Notes: generated from the sequence alone by a model not told the origin. 32,140 bases of DNA from SAR324 cluster bacterium (GCA_028282505.1 JANQHV010000365.1:1-32140), one strand, 5' to 3'. Positions 8,525 through 18,574 are shown, counted from the first letter of the stretch. Made by a program: numbers and translations.

Positions 8525-9405
8525 AGCTTCTAATTGCAGGGGCCAATGGGATGTTTGCCCATGACCTCATTCAGTCACTCCAGCAAAGCAATGATTCCCT
8601 GCACACGTGGGACTACCATGCTCCTTTGGAGACTGAACTGGATATTACACAACCGGAATCGATTGAACAAAATATCCATCATTTCAATCCCCAAGTCCTT
8701 GTCAATTGTGCGGCATATACCCAGGTGGACCAGGCAGAAACAGACGTTTCTCAGGCCACACAGATCAATCAAGAAGGAGTTCGACATTTAGCTCAGATTT
8801 GTACCAAAAAGCAAGTGAAGCTGGTGCATTTTTCTACAGATTTTGTGTTTGATGGCAATCAATCAATACCTTACCTCGAATCCGATCAGCCCCGTCCTCA
8901 GGGAATCTATGCACAAACAAAACTGGCAGGAGAGCATGCTATCCAAAAAAGTTCTGTGGATTATCTAATCATACGCACTTCCTGGTTGTATGGTGTAGCC
9001 GGACATAATTTTGTAAAAACCATTCTACGGCTGGCAAAAGAACGTCCCGATCTGAAAGTTGTCTGTGATCAAGTGGGTTCTCCCACCTGGACAGTGGATT
9101 TGGCACAGGCTATGATTTCTTTACTGAAAGTGGATGCGGCAGGTATTGTGCATTTCTCCAACCATGGACAGTGTAGCTGGTATGAATTTGCCAAAGCAAT
9201 CATTCAAATAGCACATGAACTGGATTATTTGCCCCAATCCACTCCTGTGCGGCCAATTCCAACCACAGAATATCCTTTGCCAGCAAAACGTCCGACCTTT
9301 TCTGTCTTGAATTGTGACAGATACATGAGATTAACCAAGCAGACTCCACCTTCTTGGCAAAGTGCTCTGAAACAAATGCTCACCAAGCTGCTACAAACGA
9401 ATTAA
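8521..9405 (+). CDS. rfbD: dTDP-4-dehydrorhamnose reductase
   Basis: A 294-residue extended short-chain dehydrogenase of the RmlD family, which makes the last step to dTDP-L-rhamnose by NAD(P)H reduction of the 4-keto sugar. Visible motifs: the Rossmann turn GANGMFAHDL, VNCAAYTQVDQAETD, STDFVFDG, the catalytic YxxxK as Tyr130 and Lys134 (YAQTKLAGEH), RTSWLYG, and the C-terminal sugar-binding HFSNHGQCSWYEFA. The third glycine of the usual GxxGQLG turn is replaced by alanine. It overlaps selA by ATGA, and an ABC polysaccharide exporter follows directly, consistent with a rhamnose-containing glycan. The other rml genes are not in the window. Confidence 0.92.
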   Translation: MKLLIAGANGMFAHDLIQSLQQSNDSLHTWDYHAPLETELDITQPESIEQNIHHFNPQVLVNCAAYTQVDQAETDVSQATQINQEGVRHLAQICTKKQVKLVHFSTDFVFDGNQSIPYLESDQPRPQGIYAQTKLAGEHAIQKSSVDYLIIRTSWLYGVAGHNFVKTILRLAKERPDLKVVCDQVGSPTWTVDLAQAMISLLKVDAAGIVHFSNHGQCSWYEFAKAIIQIAHELDYLPQSTPVRPIPTTEYPLPAKRPTFSVLNCDRYMRLTKQTPPSWQSALKQMLTKLLQTN

Positions 9406-9423
9406 GCAAGGAGTAGTTTCTGC

Positions 9424-10224
9424 ATGAGACCATTCTACAATCTGATCAAAAGGATTATCCATAACCGATACATGATTCGTGTGATGGCCATGCGTGAAAT
9501 CAAAAGCCGATATGTTGGCTCGATTATTGGGATATTTTGGTCTGTGATTCATCCAATCATGATGGTTTTTATCTATTGGTTTGTTTTTTCGTTGGGATTC
9601 AAAGTCCGTCCCACCAACAACATCCCTTTTGTGGTCTGGTTTTTTTGTGCTTTTGTTCCCTGGAGTACTTTCAATGAGATGCTTGGCACCACAACCAGTT
9701 CTGTACTGAACAACAGCACATTGATCAAGCGTACATTGTTTCCGAGTGAGATTCTTCCATTCATTTCGTTGGTTTCCAGTGGTATCAGTCACCTGATCAT
9801 GCTGTTAATCTTACTGGTGATGCTGGTGTTCAATGGAATTCCGTTCTCTGTGTATAATCTGCAATTCATTTACTACTGGTTTATCATGATGTTCATGATG
9901 TTAGGGCTGGGCTGGCTTTTTTCAGGGATTAACGTTTTCTTGAGAGATACCAGCCAATTGGTTGGAGTTCTGCTCCAAGTCTGGTTTTGGGCGACTCCTA
10001 TTTTTTGGACATTGGGCATGCTTCCGGAAAAGTTGCATTTCTTTCTCAAACTCAATCCCATGTTTTATATCGTGGAAGGGTATCGCGCTTCTTTTCTCTA
10101 TCATCGTCCATTTTGGGAAAATATGGAATTGGGCATGTACTACTGGGCTGTTTGTTTACTGATTTTTATAATCGGAGGAATAGCATTCCGAAAATTGAAA
10201 CCTGATTTTGCGGATGTGTTGTGA
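9424..10224 (+). CDS. wzm: ABC-2 polysaccharide export permease (Wzm-type)
   Basis: A 266-residue inner-membrane protein with a soluble amphipathic N-terminus followed by about six membrane helices, the layout of O-antigen and teichoic acid export permeases. Characteristic stretches are MAMREIKSRYVGS, LGIFWSVIHPI-like helix 1 and LNPMFYIVEGYRASFLY near the C-terminus. It would form the channel for a lipid-linked glycan, with the adjacent ATPase. AAGGAG at 9408-9413 lies 10 bases before ATG. Its stop overlaps the start of the next gene. Confidence 0.93.
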   Translation: MRPFYNLIKRIIHNRYMIRVMAMREIKSRYVGSIIGIFWSVIHPIMMVFIYWFVFSLGFKVRPTNNIPFVVWFFCAFVPWSTFNEMLGTTTSSVLNNSTLIKRTLFPSEILPFISLVSSGISHLIMLLILLVMLVFNGIPFSVYNLQFIYYWFIMMFMMLGLGWLFSGINVFLRDTSQLVGVLLQVWFWATPIFWTLGMLPEKLHFFLKLNPMFYIVEGYRASFLYHRPFWENMELGMYYWAVCLLIFIIGGIAFRKLKPDFADVL

Positions 10225-11588
10225 TGGTGGATACGCCTGCGGTGATCGTTGATCAAGTTTCGAAGAAGTATAAAATTTTTTCGTCCAATCGCGCCCGATT
10301 TTTAGAGTTTTTGCATCCTTTTAAGAAAAAATACCATCAGGAATTTTGGGCATTGCGTGATATTTCTTTTCAAATTCCCCATGGACAAACCTATGGTTTG
10401 ATTGGTCGAAATGGTTCTGGTAAGTCGACACTGCTCCAAATCATTGCAGGCGTTCTACAACCAACTGGTGGTTTGATCAAAATTCATGGCAGAATCTCTG
10501 CTTTACTGGAATTAGGAGCGGGATTTAACCCAAACTTTACAGGACGGGACAATGTGACCTTGAGTGGTGTGATTAGTGGGCTTTCCAAAGATGAAATAGA
10601 AGAGAAGTTGCCATCCATTATTGAATTTTCAGAACTGGGAGAATTTGTGGAGCAGCCTGTGCGGACATATTCGTCAGGAATGTATGTCCGTTTGGCTTTT
10701 TCTGCCGCAATCCATGTCGAGCCCGATATTTTGATTGTCGATGAAGCCTTAGCGGTCGGAGATGTGCGCTTCCAAAGAAAATGTTTCCGGAAATTTGAGC
10801 AATTCCGTAAAGAAGGCAAAACGATTTTTTTGGTAACGCATGATACCAATGCCATTGTACGGCATTGTGATTCGGCCATTCTGATGGAGGAAGGCAGAAT
10901 GATCAACATGGGCCATGCAAAAGACATCGTCAATCACTATGTGGAAATTGTGAATACGCCAGAAAAACCAGTGACATCTTCGTCTGCTCAGAAATCAAAA
11001 ACAGCAACAAAAGAATTTGCTCATATTGGATATGAATCAACTCCTGTTGATTCAGAAAATACTCCATTGGCTCAATTTTTTGCAGAAAAGCCCACGGGTG
11101 ATTGTTGTGCACAGAGAAAATCTTATAATCACCATGAACATCGTTATGGCACAAAAAAGGCAGAGATTTTTGATTATTGTCTGGTTTGTAAGGATGAATT
11201 TGATCCAGTCGTGGTCACGTCTCATGAGCCTTTGGAGATTTATGTTAAAGTTTTTTTTCATGAAGCCGTTGATTTTCCCATTTATGGCTTAACTGTCAAG
11301 AGGCTGGATGGGGTTGAAGTTTATGGTAGTAATTCATGGTTTGAGGAAGTCTCTGTACAATCACCAAAGTCGGGGGAATTTGTTATTTTTAAAATTTCAC
11401 TCGAAATGAGTTTGATTCAAGGAGATTATTTTTTTTCTTTGGGAATTGCAGAAAAGCAGGAAGATTTTGAAATTGTCGCGCTGGATCGTCGTTATGACCT
11501 GGTTCATCTGAAAGTACATCAGACAAACCGAGTGTTTGGTATTGTCGATCTCGATGCTGATTTTTTCGAATATAGGACCCTCAGTTGA
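10221..11588 (+). CDS. wzt: ABC polysaccharide export ATPase with glycan-binding C-terminus (Wzt-type)
   Basis: A 455-residue protein (GTG start at 10221, ATG at 10224 also possible) with two parts. The N-terminal ATPase has Walker A GRNGSGKST (62-70), signature YSSGMYVRLAFSAA, Walker B ILIVDEALAVGD and H-loop FLVTHD. Residues from about 250 form a linker (polar, with CCAQRK and HEHRYGT) and then a beta-rich module with VTSHEPLEIYVKVFF and IQGDYFFSLGIAEK, which matches the Wzt C-terminal carbohydrate-binding domain. In characterised systems that domain recognises the capped non-reducing end of the O-polysaccharide, so a terminal modification (often methyl or phosphate) is expected here. It overlaps wzm by 4 bases. 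Confidence 0.93.
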   Translation: MMVDTPAVIVDQVSKKYKIFSSNRARFLEFLHPFKKKYHQEFWALRDISFQIPHGQTYGLIGRNGSGKSTLLQIIAGVLQPTGGLIKIHGRISALLELGAGFNPNFTGRDNVTLSGVISGLSKDEIEEKLPSIIEFSELGEFVEQPVRTYSSGMYVRLAFSAAIHVEPDILIVDEALAVGDVRFQRKCFRKFEQFRKEGKTIFLVTHDTNAIVRHCDSAILMEEGRMINMGHAKDIVNHYVEIVNTPEKPVTSSSAQKSKTATKEFAHIGYESTPVDSENTPLAQFFAEKPTGDCCAQRKSYNHHEHRYGTKKAEIFDYCLVCKDEFDPVVVTSHEPLEIYVKVFFHEAVDFPIYGLTVKRLDGVEVYGSNSWFEEVSVQSPKSGEFVIFKISLEMSLIQGDYFFSLGIAEKQEDFEIVALDRRYDLVHLKVHQTNRVFGIVDLDADFFEYRTLS

Positions 11589-11639
11589 GCAAAAATCATT
11601 CGCCTCAACATGATCCTGCACAAAACTGTCTTGATCATG
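11584..11639. terminator. Nested inverted repeats at the end of wzt
   Basis: GTTGAG (11584-11589, spanning the wzt stop) pairs with CTCAAC (11604-11609), and CATGATC (11609-11615) pairs with GATCATG (11633-11639). Neither stem is followed by a T run, so a factor-independent terminator is doubtful. They could be mutually exclusive mRNA hairpins closing the rne-wzt unit. Confidence 0.25.
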
Positions 11640-11718
11640 GCATCAATATGCTTCATAACAACATATTTTATATATTTGGGGTTGGTCATATTTTCGGCCA
11701 GTTGTAAAAAAACGATTT

Positions 11719-11795
11719 CCCCTCCTTACCAAGGAGGCCGTCCGCAGAAGCGGGTTAGGGAAGGTTGTGGGTCAGAGTGCCAACCCCTCCTAACC
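11719..11795. repeat. Intergenic hairpin repeat element
   Basis: In the 336-base gap between wzt and proA, CCTCCTT (11721-11727) and AAGGAGG (11731-11737) make a perfect 7-bp stem with a 3-base loop. Next to it, 11753-11767 and 11781-11795 are inverted copies matching at 12 of 15 positions. The G/C-rich pyrimidine-purine pattern is like the dispersed intergenic repeats (REP or small MITE type) of many bacterial genomes. A reading frame across it (11610-11852) gives a protein fragment of the kind such repeats produce, and is not a gene. I see nothing else in this gap. Confidence 0.6.
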
Positions 11796-11924
11796 GAAGG
11801 TCAGCCCCGCTCTCTTAATAAGAAAAGGGACTTCAGGTGGTCGAAAACATGATCATGCCCATATATTTTCAGATAACCTTTTTGGATCACTAGAAATTTT
11901 ATCAACCCACTTTAGCAATTTTTG

Positions 11925-13247
11925 ATGACGGACAATCTTTTAGCCAGCCAAGCCAAAGCGGCACGTGATGCTTCTATCCAGTTGGCCAATTTACCAACCG
12001 AGCAAAAAAATCAGGTTTTGGATACTGTAGCAAATCATTTGCGGCGGAGTACGAAAAAAATTCTTCAGGCCAATCAATTGGATCAGGAAGCAGGACAGAA
12101 AATGGTAGAGACTGGTAAACTGTCGTCTTCTGCATACAAACGTCTTTTGCTAAATGAAGATAAGATTGAGCAAATGGCACTTAATATGGAAAGTGTTGCA
12201 CAATTGCCGGATCCCGTTGGTCAAATACAACAAGCAACACGATTGGATCATGGTCTGGATCTCTATCAGATCACGTGTCCCATTGGTGTTCTCTTGATCA
12301 TTTTTGAATCAAGGCCGGAAGTCGTTGTGCAAATCTCAGCATTGGCGATTAAATCGGGAAACGCCGTGATTTTGAAAGGAGGTAGTGAGGCACAACATTC
12401 TAACCAGGTATTGGCTGAGGTCATTTGGGAGGCATTGGAGCAGTTTGATTTCATGCCAAATGGTGCGATCAATTTGCTGAATACCCGAGAAGAAGTTTCT
12501 CAGATTTTACAAATGAGTGAATGCATTGATCTGATCATTCCGCGTGGCAGTAATGCTTTGGTTCAGCACATCCAGGCTCATTCCAAAGCACCTGTTTTGG
12601 CTCATGCTGACGGAATATGCCATGTCTATTTGGACGAATCAGCAGATCCGCAAAAATGTGAAGAAATTGTTTTAGATGCCAAATTGCAATATCCTGCCGT
12701 TTGTAATGCGATGGAAACGTTATTGGTGCATCAAAACACTCCAGAAGAGTTGCTTGCTAAAATTTTACTTAAACTACAGGATGCCCAAGTTGAATTGAGA
12801 GTTTGTCCTGTCACCAAAGAACGGTTGAAACATGTTGCTTCCCTGCAAGTGATGGATGCTGTTGAAGAAGACTGGTCTACGGAATATACCGATTTGATTT
12901 TGTCAATTAAATCAGTTTCTTCTTTGCAGGAGGCCGTAACACATATCAATTCATACGGTTCCAAGCACACGGATTCCATTGTCACAGAAAATGAAGAACA
13001 TGCAGAATGGTTCATGAATCAAGTGGATACCGCAAGTGCATTTTGGAATGCCTCGACACGGTTTGCCGATGGATTTCGTTATGGCTTTGGCGCAGAAGTG
13101 GGTATCAGTACCAACAAGACACACGCACGAGGGCCTGTTGGACTGGAAGGACTGGTAATTTATAAATTTAAGCTCTATGGACAAGGACAGGGAGTGGACC
13201 GTTACGAAGGAAAGAAGTTTTTGCATGAGGCCATTGAGGGACCTTGA
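11925..13247 (+). CDS. proA: Glutamate-5-semialdehyde dehydrogenase (gamma-glutamyl phosphate reductase)
   Basis: A 440-residue cytosolic enzyme of the aldehyde dehydrogenase superfamily. It reduces gamma-glutamyl phosphate to glutamate semialdehyde with NADPH, the second step of proline synthesis. Landmarks: GVLLIIFESRPEVVVQI, GNAVILKGGSEAQHSN, IDLIIPRGSNALVQHI, catalytic Cys260 in YPAVCNAMETLL, and the C-terminal HARGPVGLEGLVIYKF. Length is slightly above the usual 415-430. I take ATG 11925 rather than the adjoining TTG 11922; no good ribosome binding site is seen. proB is not adjacent. Confidence 0.95.
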   Translation: MTDNLLASQAKAARDASIQLANLPTEQKNQVLDTVANHLRRSTKKILQANQLDQEAGQKMVETGKLSSSAYKRLLLNEDKIEQMALNMESVAQLPDPVGQIQQATRLDHGLDLYQITCPIGVLLIIFESRPEVVVQISALAIKSGNAVILKGGSEAQHSNQVLAEVIWEALEQFDFMPNGAINLLNTREEVSQILQMSECIDLIIPRGSNALVQHIQAHSKAPVLAHADGICHVYLDESADPQKCEEIVLDAKLQYPAVCNAMETLLVHQNTPEELLAKILLKLQDAQVELRVCPVTKERLKHVASLQVMDAVEEDWSTEYTDLILSIKSVSSLQEAVTHINSYGSKHTDSIVTENEEHAEWFMNQVDTASAFWNASTRFADGFRYGFGAEVGISTNKTHARGPVGLEGLVIYKFKLYGQGQGVDRYEGKKFLHEAIEGP

Positions 13248-13292
13248 TGGTGAGAGATAAGTACATTTTTGTTTGTATATCATTGATATTAA

Positions 13293-13967
<675 letters not shown>

Positions 13968-14044
13968 CCATGAAATTGGATCCTGCTTTTGCAACCAAAT
14001 CAGTACCAAATTTCTGTGATACTCATATTTTATAATTAAACACT

Positions 14045-14494
14045 ATGGATTTAGTAAAAGAACTGGAGCAGCGTTTTCATCGTGACATTGTACTAACCCA
14101 GCATATGGGTCTTGCTGTAGAAACCTACAATGAAAATGGTTTGACACTGAGTGCTCCCCTGGAAAAAAACCTCAATCACAAACAAACAGCATTTGGTGGA
14201 AGTTTAAACTGCTTAGTCACGTTAGCAGGATGGGGAATGGTTTATGTTCTTCTGAGAGAAATGGACATAGACGCTCATATTATTATTCAAGAGAGCAAAA
14301 TTTCCTATCTTAAACCTGTTACTGAAGATTTTCAGGCAATCTGCCCAAAGCCAGATGATGCGATGTTGCACAAATTCAAGAAAATGCTGCAGAAAAAAAG
14401 ATTGGGCCGTATTCCTTTACACTGTGTGATCTATGAAGAAGACACACTGGCTGTTGAGTTTAGAGGATCTTATGTGGCAACAGTCACTACGTGA
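14045..14494 (+). CDS. YiiD C-terminal-type hotdog thioesterase
   Basis: A 149-residue single-domain protein. The sequence NLNHKQTAFGGSLNCLVTLAGWG fits the hotdog helix of the putative thioesterase domain found at the C-terminus of YiiD, with the strands LTLSAPLEKN before it and SKISYLKPVTEDFQAIC after it. Such proteins are thought to hydrolyse or bind acyl thioesters; the substrate is unknown. It stands alone here, without the acetyltransferase half found in YiiD. No partner gene is apparent, and no clear ribosome site precedes the ATG. Confidence 0.8.
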   Translation: MDLVKELEQRFHRDIVLTQHMGLAVETYNENGLTLSAPLEKNLNHKQTAFGGSLNCLVTLAGWGMVYVLLREMDIDAHIIIQESKISYLKPVTEDFQAICPKPDDAMLHKFKKMLQKKRLGRIPLHCVIYEEDTLAVEFRGSYVATVTT

Positions 14495-14546
14495 TGGTGG
14501 ATATCTGTCATAACCTTAGTACAAATATTCACAATGAAGTACACAA

Positions 14547-14593
14547 ATTCTTAATCTTAATCCCCCAATTTCCCAAGATTTCAGATTAAGAAT
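14547..14593. terminator. AT-rich hairpin between convergent genes
   Basis: ATTCTTAATC (14547-14556) and GATTAAGAAT (14584-14593) form a perfect 10-bp stem with a 27-base loop, in the gap where the thioesterase (+) and WecA-like (-) genes converge. Position suits a bidirectional terminator, but the stem is AT-rich and the loop long, so a true intrinsic terminator is uncertain. Confidence 0.35.
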
Positions 14594-14646
14594 AAGAGTA
14601 AGACTGTCTGATAAGAATTTGAATACTTATTGCTGACTAGTTGTAC

Positions 14647-16176
14647 TTAGTTATAATCCAGCGAATTAGGCGTTGCGATGTGCTCTGTTGTTTCTTTTCG
14701 ATGCAGAGGTGCGGAGATAACATCTTCTATGTCTGTTTCATCTTCAGCAAACCGACACATATTTTTGATGAATTCCTGAACAACCCTGTCCATCAATTTT
14801 CCTTTCACGTCTGAGTCTACATCCAGTTCATCTGCATAAAAATCCAGTCTAATTCGAACGTGCCCTTTCTCGTAAATCAATTGGCGAGAAATGGTTTTTG
14901 TAGCAGACAATGATGCTTGATAGTGAGTGTTCAGTTTCTTTCCGGCTTCGATGGAATAAGCAGCGATTTTCATTTGAGATGCCCAAAAAGCAAAACTTTT
15001 GAGCAAATCATCCAATGAAGTATCTTTTTCGAAAAAGACATCAATATGCTCGGATAATGCGTTGACAAAAGAACGTTGTCGTTTTAAGGTCGCCGTTTCT
15101 TTCATCATCTTGAAAGGAGCTTTGATTTCTTTGTATTCCAGAAAAAGCAAAGAGAAATATCCCAGTAATATGGCAGCTAAGCACATAACTAAATACCAAT
15201 CTGGCTGCCAATATACGGCAAGTGCCAAGATGCTAAACCCTGTTGCAATCAGATACATCACCAAAACAGCCTGGGGAATGCTGTACCCTTTTGCCAATAA
15301 CCGATGGTGCATATGATTTTTGTCTGCAGAATAAAATGGAATACCTTGAAGCTGACGTCGAAAAAATGAAAACAGTGTATCGAGAATGGGTAAACCTAAG
15401 AGGACAATTGGCAATAGATTGACGGCACCTGTTTCTGAATTTCTCATTCCCCAGATAGAAAGAGTCGACAAGCAGTATCCTAAAAATAAACTGCCTGAAT
15501 CTCCCATAAAAATAGAGGCGGGGTGTCTATTGAATAGCCAGAAGCCTAAGATGGAACCAATTAATGCTAATGAAAATACAATGATAACGACATCGACTTG
15601 TATGATGGAAATAACCAACAAACCTGTTAGCGCAATCATGGAGACACCACTTGCCAAACCATCGAGTCCATCAATAAGATTCAAAGCATTCATGACCCCC
15701 ACGATCCATAGAGTCGTTAACGGAAAGGCGAAAAAACCCAATTCCTGTGCACCATAAACGGGAAGATCTATTTTTTCTATGCTCAAACCAAACCAACTGA
15801 CAAAAGCGGCAACAAGGATTTGCCCCAATAACTTATAGCGTATCCGGATATTCCAAATGTCATCTGCCAACCCAACAGTAAAAATAGAAAATCCTCCAAT
15901 CAGAAAAATAAATAATGGTCCTTGCAAAGCAAGCGATAATGGATTTTCTGGTGAATTGGGTAAACCGCCAATCAGACTGTAGGCCAAGCTGATTGTAATG
16001 AGAAATCCCAACGTGATGCCGACTCCTCCTAAACGAGGAATTTCTTTGACATGGGAATCTCTTAAAGAGGATTGCTGCTTTGTAAAAAAACGCCCGGAAC
16101 CCGAATAGAGTAAAAATAAGATAAATGTTGTACTGACCAGGAGGGCAATTACGAAAACAAAGAGGAAGGTATTCAT
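14647..16176 (-). CDS. wecA: Undecaprenyl-phosphate sugar-1-phosphate transferase (WecA/MraY family) with cytosolic extension
   Basis: A 509-residue integral membrane protein. It transfers a sugar-1-phosphate, usually GlcNAc-1-P, from UDP-sugar to undecaprenyl phosphate to start O-antigen or related glycan synthesis. About eleven membrane helices span residues 1-350, with the family motifs EIPRLGGVGITLGF, GLADDIWNIRIRYKLLGQ, NALNLIDGLDGLASG, FMGDSGSLFLGY and DKNHMHHRLLAKGYS (the HHR loop). Residues from about 355 to 509 are an extra hydrophilic domain absent from plain WecA, which ends near 370. Its topology predicts a cytosolic location. It may supply the lipid acceptor for the wzm/wzt-exported glycan; that link is inference. 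Confidence 0.88.
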   Translation of the reverse strand: MNTFLFVFVIALLVSTTFILFLLYSGSGRFFTKQQSSLRDSHVKEIPRLGGVGITLGFLITISLAYSLIGGLPNSPENPLSLALQGPLFIFLIGGFSIFTVGLADDIWNIRIRYKLLGQILVAAFVSWFGLSIEKIDLPVYGAQELGFFAFPLTTLWIVGVMNALNLIDGLDGLASGVSMIALTGLLVISIIQVDVVIIVFSLALIGSILGFWLFNRHPASIFMGDSGSLFLGYCLSTLSIWGMRNSETGAVNLLPIVLLGLPILDTLFSFFRRQLQGIPFYSADKNHMHHRLLAKGYSIPQAVLVMYLIATGFSILALAVYWQPDWYLVMCLAAILLGYFSLLFLEYKEIKAPFKMMKETATLKRQRSFVNALSEHIDVFFEKDTSLDDLLKSFAFWASQMKIAAYSIEAGKKLNTHYQASLSATKTISRQLIYEKGHVRIRLDFYADELDVDSDVKGKLMDRVVQEFIKNMCRFAEDETDIEDVISAPLHRKETTEHIATPNSLDYN

Positions 16177-16329
16177 ATCATTTGTATCAAGAAGAGGAGG
16201 GCAATTTCATCAGCTCTTGTGTAGAGTGGGATTGAAATGTAGAATTTTTTTACAAAATACTCAAGAAAAACCTGTAAAACCAGTGGGTTAATCTCAATTT
16301 TTCCCAGAGGCATCCAAGGAACTGCTGGT

Positions 16330-16358
16330 TTGTATCAACATTTTTTCAGAGTTATGAT
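16330..16358 (+). promoter_or_regulatory. Possible lepA promoter
   Basis: TTGTAT (16330-16335), a 17-base spacer and TATGAT (16353-16358) give a sigma-70-like pair upstream of lepA. The -35 match is weak, so this is only a candidate. Confidence 0.3.
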
Positions 16359-16411
16359 AATAATAGACTTTGTCAGATCGCAGGCCGAGTCTACGAAAAA
16401 GGAGATTGAAG

Positions 16412-18211
16412 TTGGATCAGAAATACATTCGGAATTTTTCAATTATTGCTCACATTGATCATGGAAAATCGACCCTGGCGGATCGCTTGATGGAAGTGAC
16501 AGGGGCCGTCAGTGAACGGGAATCACAGGATCAGCTATTGGATAGCATGGATATTGAACGAGAACGAGGGATCACCATCAAATCCCAATCGGCACGATTG
16601 ATCTATCAGGCAGAAGATGGAAATACTTACATTTTGAATCTGATCGATACACCGGGACATGTTGATTTCACTTATGAAGTTTCCCGCTCTTTGGCTGCTT
16701 GTGAAGGCGCTTTATTGATTGTAGATGCAGCACAGGGAGTAGAAGCACAAACACTGGCCAATGTTTACCTGGCCTTAGAAAATGATCTCGAAATTTTACC
16801 TATTTTGAATAAAATTGATCTGCCCACAGCCGATCCTCAACGAGCATGTCAGGAAATAGAAGATGTGATCGGACTGGATACCAGTATGGCCGTGCGGGCA
16901 AGTGCCAAAGAGAAGATTGGAATTGCTGAAATACTGGAGCAAATTGTTCAACTGGTTCCCCCCCCAGATGGCGATCCTGCATTGCCACTACGCGCTTTGA
17001 TTTTTGATTCCTGGTTTGATTCATATACAGGCATTGTGGTCATGGTTCGTGTCATTGATGGTGCTGTTCATACAGGGGATAGAGTCCGTTTTATGGCAAC
17101 AGGACAAGAGTACGAAGTGACGGAATTGGGAATTTTTAATCCTTTCCAGGAGGTGAGGAAAGAGCTGACTGCCGGAGAAGTGGGATACATTTGTGCTTCG
17201 ATCAAAACGATTGGACATACTAAAATCGGGGATACGGTGACTTTGTGCAGCAATCCAGCACAAGAACCTTTGCCGGGTTATGCGGAAGCCAAACCGATGG
17301 TATTTAGTGGGATCTATCCCGCTGACAATGAACAGTATGAAGATCTCAAAGAAGCCCTGCGTAAACTGGCCCTCAATGATTCCTCCATCACTTATGAACC
17401 TGAAACATCCGCGGCACTAGGGTTCGGGTTTCGTTGCGGTTTTCTGGGCTTGCTTCATATGGAAATTGCTCAGGAACGCTTGGAACGGGAATTCAAAGTA
17501 CAATTGATTGCAACAGCCCCCACAGTGATTTATCGCGTTCATTTGAAAGACAAGACCATTCTGGACATCGATAACCCTTCTCAATTACCGCCTCCTCTGG
17601 AAATTGACTTCATTGAAGAGCCGTTCATTCGGGGTAAGATTTTAACTCCTCCCGAATTTTTGGGAAATCTGATGACGTTGTGTCAGGAACGTCGTGGCAT
17701 TCAAGTCAGTGTTGAATATCCAGCGCCAAATCGGACTTTACTCACCTATGAGTTCCCGTTGAATGAAATTGTTGCTAATTTTTATGACCGGCTCAAATCG
17801 ATTTCCAAGGGATATGCGTCTTTCGATTATGAACTGATCGATTATCGTAAAGGCGATCTGGTTAAATTGGATGTGATGATCAATGGAAAACAGGTGGATG
17901 CACTGTCTCTGATTGTTCCCAAAGTCAATGCCTATTATCGTGGGAGAGAGCTGGCTGCAAAAATGAAAACATTGATCCCTCGACAAATGTATGAAGTAGC
18001 CATTCAGGCAGCCATTGGTTCAAAAATTATTGCACGAGAAACACTGGGAGCTCTACGAAAAAATGTGACTGCAAAATGCTATGGGGGTGATATTACACGC
18101 AAGCGTAAACTGCTAGAAAAGCAAAAGGAGGGGAAAAAACGAATGAAACGATTGGGGACTGTGGAAGTTCCTCAAGAAGCATTTATGGCCGTCTTGAAAC
18201 TTGAAAAATGA
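16412..18211 (+). CDS. lepA: Elongation factor 4 (LepA), TTG start
   Basis: A 599-residue translational GTPase that acts on ribosomes during stress and biogenesis. G1 is [10 protein letters not shown]2 lies around [11 protein letters not shown]3 is DTPGHVDF, G4 [10 protein letters not shown], followed by domain II, the LepA-specific [14 protein letters not shown] region, and a basic C-terminus [16 protein letters not shown]. The TTG at 16412 gives [19 protein letters not shown], which fits the normal LepA N-terminus, and AAGGAGA (16399-16405) lies 6 bases before it. The frame stays open upstream to TTG 16370, but that would add 14 basic residues with no ribosome site. The usual partner lepB is not downstream. 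Confidence 0.95.
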   Translation: MDQKYIRNFSIIAHIDHGKSTLADRLMEVTGAVSERESQDQLLDSMDIERERGITIKSQSARLIYQAEDGNTYILNLIDTPGHVDFTYEVSRSLAACEGALLIVDAAQGVEAQTLANVYLALENDLEILPILNKIDLPTADPQRACQEIEDVIGLDTSMAVRASAKEKIGIAEILEQIVQLVPPPDGDPALPLRALIFDSWFDSYTGIVVMVRVIDGAVHTGDRVRFMATGQEYEVTELGIFNPFQEVRKELTAGEVGYICASIKTIGHTKIGDTVTLCSNPAQEPLPGYAEAKPMVFSGIYPADNEQYEDLKEALRKLALNDSSITYEPETSAALGFGFRCGFLGLLHMEIAQERLEREFKVQLIATAPTVIYRVHLKDKTILDIDNPSQLPPPLEIDFIEEPFIRGKILTPPEFLGNLMTLCQERRGIQVSVEYPAPNRTLLTYEFPLNEIVANFYDRLKSISKGYASFDYELIDYRKGDLVKLDVMINGKQVDALSLIVPKVNAYYRGRELAAKMKTLIPRQMYEVAIQAAIGSKIIARETLGALRKNVTAKCYGGDITRKRKLLEKQKEGKKRMKRLGTVEVPQEAFMAVLKLEK

Positions 18212-18298
18212 GTTCGACCCAATTATTCTATAAATGATGACTTGTTGTTTTCACAAGCATCTATTCATTTTCTCTGTTTTTTAATGGGGAGAAACAAC

Positions 18299-18574
18299 AT
18301 GCTATTTCGTCTAATAATCCTGATTGTTGCAGCAACATGTGCCACTGCCCTATTGTGGCCCCTGGAGCGTCTGTATACCTATGGTATTGTGATTGTGGTT
18401 GCCGTCATATTGCACCAACTGCCCTATCTGCGAACTTTTACTCCCAAACAATTCACGCCTGGCCCTCGATCCAATGAGAAACCTCAAGAACCAAATAAAG
18501 TAGTTGATCTGGACGATTTTCGACGTAAAAAACAGAAGGCCGAAAAGAAAAGTGAATTTAAAACCAAACAGTAA
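18299..18574 (+). CDS. Small two-helix membrane protein
   Basis: A 91-residue protein beginning MLFRLIILIVAATCATALLW, with two hydrophobic helices (about residues 2-20 and 26-44) and a basic soluble tail containing VVDLDDFRRKKQKAEKK. GGGGAGA at 18286-18292 fits the ATG at 18299, which I prefer to the upstream in-frame TTG at 18242. It follows lepA by about 90 bases and ends 5 bases from the end of the convergent SprT-like gene. I do not recognise a family. The tail is predicted to be cytosolic. Confidence 0.65.
   Translation: MLFRLIILIVAATCATALLWPLERLYTYGIVIVVAVILHQLPYLRTFTPKQFTPGPRSNEKPQEPNKVVDLDDFRRKKQKAEKKSEFKTKQ

Noticed and set aside
11610-11852. 80-codon frame between wzt and proA
   Set aside because: It runs through the hairpin repeat and translates to a repeat-type fragment with no ribosome site.
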